DNA of 64,000 bases from an uncultured Eubacteriales bacterium (GTDB lineage Bacteria; Bacillota; Clostridia; Oscillospirales; QAMX01): positions 1 through 64,000 of the forward strand of contig CAJLFQ010000002.1 of the NCBI GenBank assembly GCA_905205975.1, read 5' to 3'. The notes beneath the pieces are model-generated. The model was not told the origin of the DNA, searched no databases, and worked only from the letters and a program-made list of their open reading frames with translations. Every line of letters starts with the position of its first letter. The stretch's first letter is position 1. Below are positions 1 through 6,457 of the stretch, one piece after another. A program made the translations under genes and the position numbers.

Positions 1-259
1 AAAGATTTTTAAATTAATTAATGATTGTTATAAAAAATATCTTGTATGTGATACAGAGCACATCTATCATTTAGTTATCGATCGTTAAGTAATTGCTTGC
101 GACGTCATTCATCTGCATAAGGCCACTATTATGAAAAACGTAAAAACCCTCATCGCTGCGGCGATTTTAAGCTCCATGTCATTTGCCAGCTTTGCGGCTG
201 TCGAAGTTCAGTCAACGCCAGAAGGCCAACAAAAAGTCGGTACAATCAGTGCTAACGCG
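1..259. other. Escherichia coli bhsA-locus DNA fused to the contig (chimeric segment)
   Basis: This stretch is AT-rich, unlike the GC-rich DNA that follows. It reads as the bhsA (ycfR) promoter/leader region followed by the exact start of the BhsA protein. Similarity to BhsA stops after the codon ending at base 259, where the sequence turns into clostridial DNA. BhsA is a small stress protein of Enterobacteriaceae and no other gene here points to that group. The simplest reading is an assembly or library chimera, not gene transfer. Recognition is from memory of the protein sequence; an alignment would settle the exact breakpoint. Confidence 0.88.
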
Positions 260-274
260 AACACAAAGACGTGA
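131..274 (+). pseudogene. bhsA: BhsA N-terminal fragment (E. coli), truncated at chimeric junction
   Basis: An ATG at 131 opens a 47-residue frame. Its first 43 residues match E. coli BhsA (YcfR, multiple stress resistance protein): a signal peptide starting MKNVKTLIAAAILSS and ending near SFASFAA, then VEVQSTPEGQQKVGTISANA. The native protein is about 85 residues and continues GTNLGSLEE; here it reads NTKT and stops at 272-274. The protein is a periplasmic/outer-membrane-associated factor whose gene is controlled by ComR in E. coli. In this window it is only a piece of foreign DNA at the contig edge and is unlikely to be functional. Confidence 0.85.
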
Positions 275-574
275 ACGCTGGACGAGAAGCTGGAGGCGGT
301 CAACGTACAGCTTGCGCAGCAGCTGACGCAGAAAAAGGAAACGCGGCGGAAATGGCTGCACGGGCTGTTTTGGGCGGTATGCATTCTGACCACTGCGCTG
401 TTTGCGCTGCTGGCGGCGCTGAAGAGCCCGTATCTGGGATGGGATCAGTCGGATCCGGAAACCGCCGTGTTTGGTGCGGCATACCATGTGTTTGAATTCC
501 TCTTTGTGCGTCTGGCGCCGTTTCTGCTGATCGGCGCAGCCGCAGGCGTGCTCTTCACGCGGAAAAAACGATGA
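275..574 (+). CDS. 5'-truncated small membrane protein, unknown function
   Basis: An open frame ends at the TGA at 572-574 and has no ATG, GTG or TTG between its upstream stop (272-274) and about residue 60, so its real start was lost at the chimeric junction. The remaining ~99 residues begin with a charged, coiled-coil-like stretch (EKLEAVNVQLAQQLTQKK), then two hydrophobic segments (about residues 32-50 and 75-95) separated by a short polar loop, and end in a basic RKKR tail. This is the layout of a two-pass membrane protein with its termini inside. I recognise no family. The 260-274 segment may also be junction sequence, so the true left boundary is unclear. Confidence 0.5.
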   Translation, partial: TLDEKLEAVNVQLAQQLTQKKETRRKWLHGLFWAVCILTTALFALLAALKSPYLGWDQSDPETAVFGAAYHVFEFLFVRLAPFLLIGAAAGVLFTRKKR

Positions 575-576
575 AA

Positions 577-609
577 AAGACCGCCGGGGCGATTTGCTCC
601 GGCGGTCTT
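577..609 (-). terminator. Hairpin terminator between convergent genes
   Basis: AAGACCGCCGG and CCGGCGGTCTT form an 11-bp stem. On the minus strand the stem is followed by TTTTTC, so it mainly serves the minus-strand zinc-ribbon gene at 679-966. It may also stop the truncated plus-strand gene. Confidence 0.75.
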
Positions 610-678
610 GGCGTCCCGCAAGGGCAGGACAGCATGACGGCGTCCCGCGAGGGATGCTGTCAGAAAAACATAGGGAAG

Positions 679-966
679 TCAGGCGCGGAAGTTGTGACCG
701 CAGTCGTGGCAGTAGAAAATGCGGCGGCGGTTGGAGAACCAGCGCTGGCTCTGCCAGACGTGCCCCTTCCCGCAGGCGGCGTGGATGATGGCCGCCCACC
801 AGTCATAGCAGACGAGGAGCAGGAGTCCGATCGTCCAACGGATGAGGAGCCAGCAGAGATAGTAGACGCCGAACAGGATGGTAAATAGGCAGCCGTGTTT
901 GCTCGATTCGTTGGAAAGCTGTACGCGGAAGCTGCCGCATTTGGGGCAGCGGACGTTGATTGCCAA
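679..966 (-). CDS. Small zinc-ribbon membrane protein
   Basis: The 95-residue protein starts with a CPKC knuckle (residues 8-11) and ends with a CHDC knuckle (about residues 85-88), which together could form one zinc ribbon. Between them lie two hydrophobic stretches (about residues 27-42 and 44-62), so the two Cys pairs would sit on the same side of a membrane hairpin. The start ATG has a GGAGGGG-like ribosome site a few bases upstream on the minus strand. It is a single gene with its own terminator at 577-609. Proteins of this design are common in clostridia and mostly uncharacterised; I propose no function. Confidence 0.6.
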   Translation of the reverse strand: MAINVRCPKCGSFRVQLSNESSKHGCLFTILFGVYYLCWLLIRWTIGLLLLVCYDWWAAIIHAACGKGHVWQSQRWFSNRRRIFYCHDCGHNFRA

Positions 967-1095
967 GAGAACCCCTCCTTTTTTGTTATGATATCACGCG
1001 CAGGCGGCGTTGTCAAGCGGATGGACGATGATTGGGGGCGTCGAACGCCGGGAGTCGCGATTTTGCGACAGCAGATGGGGGATGCGGCACACAGG

Positions 1096-1330
1096 GAAAG
1101 TTCCACCTTCCCCTGCATAGGGGACGCGGTTATGCCTGTGGCATGGCCGCTGGCTTATTACCTGCCGGATGCGCCCGCTTCGTTCACCGGGGAACCAGCG
1201 GGGATGGAACGAGCCAGCCGGCGTTCCGAAGGAACGCCTGCATCCCCCTGAGAAGGGGAAGGTGGTTCTTTGCTTTTCTTTGAAAAGCAAAGAACCGGAT
1301 GAGGTCGAAGCATGGGGATGCGCCGGGGCA
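1096..1330. repeat. MITE-like intergenic repeat, copy A
   Basis: The left arm keeps only the small hairpin (CCTTCCCCT GCAT AGGGG at about 1107). The right arm has CCCCT-GAGA-AGGGGAAGG followed by a perfect 15-bp stem with TTT loop at 1264-1296 (GGTTCTTTGCTTTTC and complement) and then the end motif GGATGAGGTCGAA. The interior (GGCATGGCCGCTGGCTT and a CGCTTCGTTC stretch) is shared with copy D at 26.7 kb. Confidence 0.75.
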
Positions 1331-1431
1331 GAGGTCGAAGCATGGGGATGCGCCGGGGCAGAGGTCGAAGTACGGGGATGCGCCGGGGGAGAGACCAGGC
1401 GGACGTCGAAGCGCAGACATGCGCCGGGGGA
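1301..1431 (+). repeat. 30-bp tandem repeat, three near-identical copies plus one degenerate copy
   Basis: The unit begins GAGGTCGAAG, continues CATGGGGATG and ends CGCCGGGGCA. Copies lie at 1301-1330, 1331-1360 and 1361-1390, with a decayed fourth at 1402-1431. The unit is the outer end of the MITE-like element (copies B and F carry the same GAGGTSGAAG...CCGGGG sequence once), so the array appears to be a local expansion of an element end. Confidence 0.85.
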
Positions 1432-1494
1432 AGACCGGTCTTCCGGCAGGCTTGTGAATTGTTTGTAAAAAATGCAGAATTTACCGGAAACGGC

Positions 1495-1524
1495 TTGCAA
1501 AGCCGGGTGCTTCTGTGCTATAAT
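1495..1524 (+). promoter_or_regulatory. Distal promoter of pckG
   Basis: TTGCAA at 1495-1500 and TATAAT at 1519-1524 are 18 bp apart. Transcription from here would give a leader of about 215 nt before the PEP carboxykinase gene. Confidence 0.65.
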
Positions 1525-1640
1525 AAACTTGCGGGCAGATGGCGTGTTGGTGTGCCAGCGTCCGGTCATGGTATATCACCGCCGTATCGCCGGCATACAG
1601 ACAAAACATCAGCAAACGGCAAAGCCGAAGTGTTTTGCGG

Positions 1641-1669
1641 TTGCTTTTTCGGTCGTATTGTGATATACT
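1641..1669 (+). promoter_or_regulatory. Proximal promoter of pckG
   Basis: TTGCTT at 1641-1646 and TATACT at 1664-1669 are 17 bp apart, about 75 bp ahead of the start codon. Together with the 1495 promoter this suggests dual control of pckG. Confidence 0.6.
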
Positions 1670-1745
1670 ATAAGTCTGAAGGGATGGCCTTCGGCCGCCT
1701 TCATCAAGAATCAGCCAAGTTAACAGCAGAAAGGTGCGTAGGAAT

Positions 1746-3530
1746 ATGACCAACAACAAAACCGTCCTGAAGTGGTTGGACGAGGTCAAAGCCCTCGTGA
1801 ACCCCGACAAGGTCGTCTGGATTGACGGCAGCGAAGAGCAGCTTGACGCGCTCCGCAAAGAAGCCGTTGAAACCGGCGAAATGATCAAGCTCAACGAAGA
1901 AAAGCTTCCGGGCTGCTATCTGCATCGGACGCGTCCGAACGACGTCGCCCGTGTCGAAGACCGGACGTTTATCTGCACAACCGACAAGGAAACCGCCGGT
2001 CCGACGAACAACTGGTGCGATCCGAAGGAAATGTATGAGCGCCTCTACAACATCGCCCGCGGCACGTATCAGGGCCGCACGATGTACATCATCCCGTATT
2101 CCATGGGTCCGATCGGCTCGCCGCTCGCCAAAGTCGGCATCGAAGTCACCGACTCGATCTACGTCGTCCTCAACATGAACATCATGACCCGTGTCGGTCA
2201 GAAGGTTCTGGACGTCCTCGGCGACAGCAACGACTGGGTCCGCGGCCTCCATGCGAAGTGCAATGTCGATCCGGAAAACCGCTACATCTGCCACTTCCCG
2301 CAGGATAACACGATCATCTCCGTCAACTCCGCTTACGGCGGCAACGTCCTGCTGGGCAAGAAGTGCTTCGCACTGCGTATCGCTTCTTACCAGGGCTGGA
2401 AGGAAGGCTGGATGGCTGAGCATATGCTCATCCTGGGCCTCCAGAACCCGAAGGGCGAAATCAAATACATCGCGGCAGCCTTCCCGTCGGCCTGCGGCAA
2501 GACGAACCTCGCCATGCTGATCCCGCCGAAGTACCTGCGCGACAAGGGCTACAAGATCTGGACGGTCGGCGACGACATCGCATGGATGAAGATCGGCCCC
2601 GACGGCAGACTGTATGCCATCAACCCGGAAAACGGCTTCTTCGGCGTCGCCCCGGGCACCAACGAACACTCCAACTTCAACGCGCTGGAAAGCACGAAGA
2701 AGAACACCATCTTCACGAACGTTGCGCTGAACCTCGACGACAACACCGTGTGGTGGGAAGGCCTGAATAAGAACCTGCCGACCAACGCGATCGACTGGAA
2801 GGGCAACCCGTGGGATCCGACCAAGTTCGACAAGAAAGACAAGTCGACCTATGCGGCGCATCCGAACTCCCGCTTCACCGCTCCGGCGAAGAACTGCCCC
2901 TGCATCTCCGACGAATTCGACAAGGGCCAGGGCGTTCCGATCAGCGCGATCATCTTCGGCGGCCGCCGTGCAAAGTGCGCTCCGCTGGTTTACCAGTCCA
3001 AAGACTGGGTCAACGGCGTCTTCGTCGGTTCGACGATGGCTTCCGAAACGACCGCAGCGGCTGCCGGTGCAGTCGGTGTTGTCCGCCGCGACCCGATGGC
3101 CATGCTGCCGTTCTGCGGCTACCACATGGGCGAATACTTCCAGCACTGGCTCGACATGGGCAAGAAGCTGGGCGACAAAGCGCCGAAGATCTTCAACGTC
3201 AACTGGTTCCGCACCGATGACGAAGGCAACTTCGTCTGGCCGGGCTTCGGCGACAACATGCGCGTCCTGAACTGGATCATCGACCGCTGCGAAGGCAAAG
3301 CCGACGCGAAGGAAACGGCAATCGGCTACATCCCGAAGCCGGAAGACATCGACCTGACCGACCTCGACATCGACCGCAAGACGCTGGAAGACCTGCTGAC
3401 CGTCGATAAGGCTGTCTGGGAGAAAGAAGCCGCCGAAATCGAAGAACACTACAAGAAGTTCGGCGACAAGCTGCCGAAAGAGCTGCGCGAACAGCTCGAA
3501 ACCCTCAAGGCAAACCTCGCCAAACTGTAA
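1746..3530 (+). CDS. pckG: Phosphoenolpyruvate carboxykinase (GTP)
   Basis: This enzyme interconverts oxaloacetate + GTP with PEP + CO2 + GDP in the cytoplasm. The 594-residue length fits the GTP class, as do its motifs: the kinase-1a loop AFPSACGKTN near residue 245-255 with the reactive Cys, GDDIAWMKIGPDG, INPENGFFGVAPGTN, AAHPNSRF, and GVPISAIIFGGRR. ATG 1746 is chosen over an in-frame GTG at 1734 because AAAGGTG (1730-1736) sits 9 bases before the ATG. Codon use is strongly biased to C-ending codons, suggesting high expression. Given the malate/fumarate/succinate genes at 12-24 kb, it probably runs in the carboxylating direction, fixing CO2 onto PEP and making GTP. It stands alone between two promoters and a strong terminator. 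Confidence 0.96.
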   Translation: MTNNKTVLKWLDEVKALVNPDKVVWIDGSEEQLDALRKEAVETGEMIKLNEEKLPGCYLHRTRPNDVARVEDRTFICTTDKETAGPTNNWCDPKEMYERLYNIARGTYQGRTMYIIPYSMGPIGSPLAKVGIEVTDSIYVVLNMNIMTRVGQKVLDVLGDSNDWVRGLHAKCNVDPENRYICHFPQDNTIISVNSAYGGNVLLGKKCFALRIASYQGWKEGWMAEHMLILGLQNPKGEIKYIAAAFPSACGKTNLAMLIPPKYLRDKGYKIWTVGDDIAWMKIGPDGRLYAINPENGFFGVAPGTNEHSNFNALESTKKNTIFTNVALNLDDNTVWWEGLNKNLPTNAIDWKGNPWDPTKFDKKDKSTYAAHPNSRFTAPAKNCPCISDEFDKGQGVPISAIIFGGRRAKCAPLVYQSKDWVNGVFVGSTMASETTAAAAGAVGVVRRDPMAMLPFCGYHMGEYFQHWLDMGKKLGDKAPKIFNVNWFRTDDEGNFVWPGFGDNMRVLNWIIDRCEGKADAKETAIGYIPKPEDIDLTDLDIDRKTLEDLLTVDKAVWEKEAAEIEEHYKKFGDKLPKELREQLETLKANLAKL

Positions 3531-3543
3531 ATCCAAACGCCAG

Positions 3544-3578
3544 AACCGGCGGATGCATTTTGCATCCGCCGGTTTTTT
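3544..3578 (+). terminator. Rho-independent terminator of pckG
   Basis: AACCGGCGGATGCA pairs with TGCATCCGCCGGTT across a short T loop and is followed by a T run; it lies just after the pckG stop. Confidence 0.9.
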
Positions 3579-3980
3579 CAGCGAAAAAGCGGTTTGTATG
3601 AGGCGCGGCGCTTGACGCGGTTGGATTGTACGGCACGCTGAATGATGTGCCGGGCGGCACGGGAGATAACGCGGCGGGATGGGATGATAGTGCATGCGCG
3701 TGCGCCGACGGGTGAAGAACGGCGCGAAACCGGTTTTGCGGTGCATGGGGTGATTACTGCGCCGGTCGGAAGCGTGCCGCGATGGGGCTTTGCGCGGTTC
3801 AATGCGCCGCGGGGGATGACGCGGTTAGACTGAATGGTGCGGGGACGTGCTGCTGGGTGAAGAATGGCACATGGCTTTTGCGCCGGGCGAATGCGTGATG
3901 CGCCGATAGGAACGACTTGCAACGCAGGCAGAACGGCGTTTCTCCAGCGGCAGACGCGGCAGGACGAAACGCAGACCGGC
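3579..3980. other. Intergenic region without recognisable features
   Basis: About 400 GC-rich bases separate the pckG terminator from the convergent hisJ-like gene. Open frames here are short and have neither good ribosome sites nor family resemblance. Short imperfect repeats such as GATGATG/GCGCCG are present, but I see no hairpin of the MITE-like family and no RNA motif. Confidence 0.5.
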
Positions 3981-4748
3981 TCAGAGGCCGAAGAGCAGAT
4001 TTTCTTTCCGGTGGCAGTCCGATGTGCGGAGCAGGCGCACATGATTCTTTTGCAGCACCGACAGGATGCGCGGATCCGGATACGGCGTCTCCCGGCAGCC
4101 GCGGGAGATGGCGCCGGTGTTGATCTCGAAGACGACCGGCGCCGGCATCAGTTCCGCCAGCGCGCGGTCTGCCGCGGCCGTATAGCGCGGGTGGTTCGGG
4201 TCGAACAGCTCGTGGTGCTCGTTGAATTTGGAGATCAGGTCGAAATGCCCCACAATGCTGCAATGCGTCTTGCGCCAGACATCGGCGACCAGCGCGTAAT
4301 ACGCTTCGGCGAACGCGTAAAAATCGCCGCCGAACCAGTCGTCGACGATCGCCTGCTGACAGGCCGCCGTGTGGTCTACCGGGCGGTATTCGCCGTTTTT
4401 GCAGACGTAATGCACCGAGCCGATGACGTAGTCGTAATCGCTGCACGGCGCATCGGAAAAATAGTCCTGCTCGATGCCCAAGAAAATGCGGATCTGTCCG
4501 CCGTAGACCTGCCGGAGCCGGCGGATTTCTTCGCAGTAGGCCTGCGTGCCGTCTTTGGACATACAGTAGCCTTCGTCGAACGCGGTATGGGAATGGCCGC
4601 TGAAGCCGATGGCCGGACAGCCGAGGCGGATCGCCTCCTGCACCATGGCCTCCGGCGTATCTCTGCCGTCGCAGAAGCAGGTGTGCGTGTGGAAGCTGCT
4701 CGGTACGCCGGACGGCGAGACAAACAATTCAAATGGAATGTCGATCAT
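3981..4748 (-). CDS. PHP-domain histidinol-phosphatase family protein (HisJ-like)
   Basis: The 255-residue protein shows the metal-binding motifs of the PHP phosphoesterase family: FHTHTCFCDGR (about residues 19-29), GFSGHSH, GIEQDYF, GSVHYV, GHFDLI, an EINTG strand and SDCHR near the C-terminus. HisJ-type members remove phosphate from histidinol phosphate in histidine synthesis, but no other his gene is nearby, so another phosphoester is possible. The ATG has AAAGGAG about 10 bases upstream. It is the second gene of a likely two-gene operon, 39 bases after the LUD-domain gene. Confidence 0.85.
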   Translation of the reverse strand: MIDIPFELFVSPSGVPSSFHTHTCFCDGRDTPEAMVQEAIRLGCPAIGFSGHSHTAFDEGYCMSKDGTQAYCEEIRRLRQVYGGQIRIFLGIEQDYFSDAPCSDYDYVIGSVHYVCKNGEYRPVDHTAACQQAIVDDWFGGDFYAFAEAYYALVADVWRKTHCSIVGHFDLISKFNEHHELFDPNHPRYTAAADRALAELMPAPVVFEINTGAISRGCRETPYPDPRILSVLQKNHVRLLRTSDCHRKENLLFGL

Positions 4749-4787
4749 GCTGTTTGCTTTCTCCTTTTGCGCCGCATGGGCGGCTGA

Positions 4788-5444
4788 TTAAAATCCGAGC
4801 GGCTCGCCGACGAGCCAGACATGCGTCTCGCGGTTGACCATCGGGTAGGAATAGCGCACCGTGACGCGGCACATCCGCAGGTCTGCAGCGCATTCATGGC
4901 AGCGGCCGGTCTTGGCGCACGGCGTGTTCATCCTGAGGCGGACGGCGTTCTTCGGGCAGGCGACGGTTTTGATGCGTTCGATGGCGCTGTCGTAATCTTT
5001 GGCCAGCTTGTTGACGCCGCAGATGATGAAGCAGCGCTTTGGCCCGTAGAACATGGCGGCGACGCGGTTCCCGCCGCCGTCGATGCTGACGGGCTCGCCG
5101 GATTCCGTCAGGGCGTTGGCGCTGCACAGATAGACATCGGAGAGCAGCGCTTTGGGACGCACGTCGCCGTCTTCGGGCTTCGACTTCCAGTGCCACCAGA
5201 CGGTGTTGCCGCGCGATATCAGCGCGTCGTAAACGCCGAGCTCTTCGACGGTCATCGAGCCGCCGATGCCGACGACTTCATCCGGGCGGATCGCCTCAAG
5301 CAGTGCTGCGGCGCAGGCTTGGCGATCGTCAAACCAGCGCGCCTGAAAACCGCGCTTTGAAAGCGCCGCGAGACAGGCTTCGGCTGCGGGGGGAATGGCG
5401 GAGCGAGTGCCGGAGGATTCGCTGGTCATGGATTCGTTGGTCAT
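4788..5444 (-). CDS. LUD-domain protein (LutC/YkgG-like)
   Basis: The 218-residue protein has the LUD (lactate utilisation, former DUF162) fold signature: EVVGIGGSMTVEELG around residues 52-66, then SDVYLCSANALTESGE and IDGGGNRVAAMFYGPK, and a Cys-containing tail (NTPCAKTGRCHEC) often seen in solitary clostridial LUD proteins. LutC works with LutA and LutB in lactate oxidation, but neither is present here, and stand-alone LUD proteins have no firm function. I chose the ATG at 5444, preceded by AGAAAGGA at 6-7 bases; the open frame runs further upstream without a better site. It lies divergent from the SRP RNA gene and upstream of the PHP gene. Confidence 0.85.
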   Translation of the reverse strand: MTNESMTSESSGTRSAIPPAAEACLAALSKRGFQARWFDDRQACAAALLEAIRPDEVVGIGGSMTVEELGVYDALISRGNTVWWHWKSKPEDGDVRPKALLSDVYLCSANALTESGEPVSIDGGGNRVAAMFYGPKRCFIICGVNKLAKDYDSAIERIKTVACPKNAVRLRMNTPCAKTGRCHECAADLRMCRVTVRYSYPMVNRETHVWLVGEPLGF

Positions 5445-5510
5445 GGAAAATCCTTCTTTCTGATCCGGGCGGGTGCAGAAAAGATTTTTTCTGCCGGCGC
5501 CGGCTTTCTC

Positions 5511-5539
5511 TTGCATTTTTGTGCGGGATGTGATATAAT
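5511..5539 (+). promoter_or_regulatory. Promoter of the SRP RNA gene
   Basis: TTGCAT (5511-5516), a 17-bp spacer and TATAAT (5534-5539). Transcription would start around 5546, just before the first paired base of the SRP RNA at 5552. Confidence 0.8.
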
Positions 5540-5551
5540 GGATAACAGCAT

Positions 5552-5695
5552 GGGCGATATTGTGCAGCCCTGCGGATTCTGCCCTGCGCAACGGCGACCT
5601 GCGAACCATGTCAGGCGGGGAACCGAGCAGCATTTAGTGGGATTCGCGGTGTGCCGCAGTCAGCAGGCCGCAAGGCTGCACAATATCCGGCCCGT
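5552..5695 (+). ncRNA. ffs: Signal recognition particle RNA (small, 4.5S-like)
   Basis: The ends form a long helix: GGGC-GATATTGTGCAGCC at 5552-5571 pairs with GGCTGCACAATATC-CGGCCC at 5674-5693. The apical part holds the conserved Ffh-binding core GTCAGG...GGGAACC...AGCAGC (about 5610-5631). A consensus promoter lies upstream and a T-rich tract (5698-5708) follows the closing helix. About 143 nt suits a small bacterial SRP RNA without a full Alu domain. The RNA with Ffh targets membrane and secreted proteins to the Sec translocon. Position ahead of dnaX and recR is the classical Gram-positive arrangement and supports the call. Confidence 0.88.
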
Positions 5696-5784
5696 GCTTT
5701 TTCTTTTGCTTCGCCCGCGGCTGCGGGGGATTGGGTGGATGCCTGAGGTTTCCGCGCCTGCGGGGGGGATCTCGAGGGATGTCC

Positions 5785-6062
5785 AAAGTTCCACCTCATC
5801 CGGCGAAAGCAATTTTCGAGGAAAATTGCTTTCGCCACCTTCCCCTGCATAGGGGAAGGCTCATTCTGCCGGATGAAGTTACTTCGTCCGCAGGAGAGGC
5901 AGCCGGGATGGTACAAGCCGGAGGATATCGGTTGAACGGGTGCCAAGCCAGCTGGCGCATACAGTTCCCAATGTTTTTGCATTGGGCGCAGGGGATAACA
6001 GCGGGGATGGTGGTTCAAACGATTTTCTCCGAAAATCGTTTGAACCGGATGAGGTCGAAGTT
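5785..6062. repeat. MITE-like intergenic repeat, copy B (both arms)
   Basis: The left arm is AGTTCCACCTCATCC, a 16-bp stem with GAG loop at 5802-5836 (GGCGAAAGCAATTTTC and perfect complement) and the small hairpin at 5838-5859. The right arm, inverted, is a perfect 16-bp stem at 6012-6046 (GGTTCAAACGATTTTC, loop TCC) ending in GGATGAGGTCGAA. The two arms use different stem sequences, each fully paired. Confidence 0.8.
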
Positions 6063-6282
6063 ATCCCGTGCGCCGGGGAAAAGGCGGAACGGCATGTATC
6101 TGCGGAAGATGTGAGCGCAGGGGCACGGTTATGTCTGCGGCATGGAACACCACCTATTGTACCATACCGTGCGGCGGTTTTCAACCCGGGCATGGCCGAT
6201 CGGGGTTTGCCAATCTGCGCGGGACGAGATCGGTGCTGCGCCCAAACCGCAGACGGCGCCGGCCTGCGCCAACCATATAAAA

Positions 6283-6400
6283 TAAACGACGAGTCAACAA
6301 CAAACCAAACAACAAGCCAACAACAAACCAACCATACAAATCGAAACAAATCGAAGAACCAAACAACGAACCAACAAACCAACGAATCAACACCCAATCA
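6283..6400 (+). other. A/C-only low-complexity leader ahead of dnaX
   Basis: Nearly 120 bases consist of A and C with very few G and T, built from loose ACAACAAACCAA-type repeats. On the RNA of the dnaX transcript this would be unstructured. It ends about 40 bases before the dnaX ribosome site. A shorter A/C-rich stretch precedes the iron-sulphur fumarate reductase gene at 21418-21446. Confidence 0.6.
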
Positions 6401-6457
6401 GCGATCTATCGCATATATCATACAGCTTACGACTGACGTTCAAAGGAGTGTCTGCTC

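Noticed and set aside
1301..1431. CRISPR-like look of the 30-bp repeats
   Set aside because: Repeats are directly adjacent with no spacers, and no cas gene is in the window.
1452..1475. Rex operator-like TTGTGAATTGTTTGTAA upstream of pckG
   Set aside because: Only one half-site fits; the second half is not the inverted TTCACAA, so I do not call it.
1704..3746. 680-codon open frame on the minus strand opposite pckG
   Set aside because: Product of the strong third-position C bias of pckG; the minus-strand protein is Val/Asp/Arg-rich, has no ribosome site and no family likeness.
3579..3980. Possible gene in the 400-base gap after pckG
   Set aside because: Frames are short, lack ribosome sites and show only low-complexity basic peptides.
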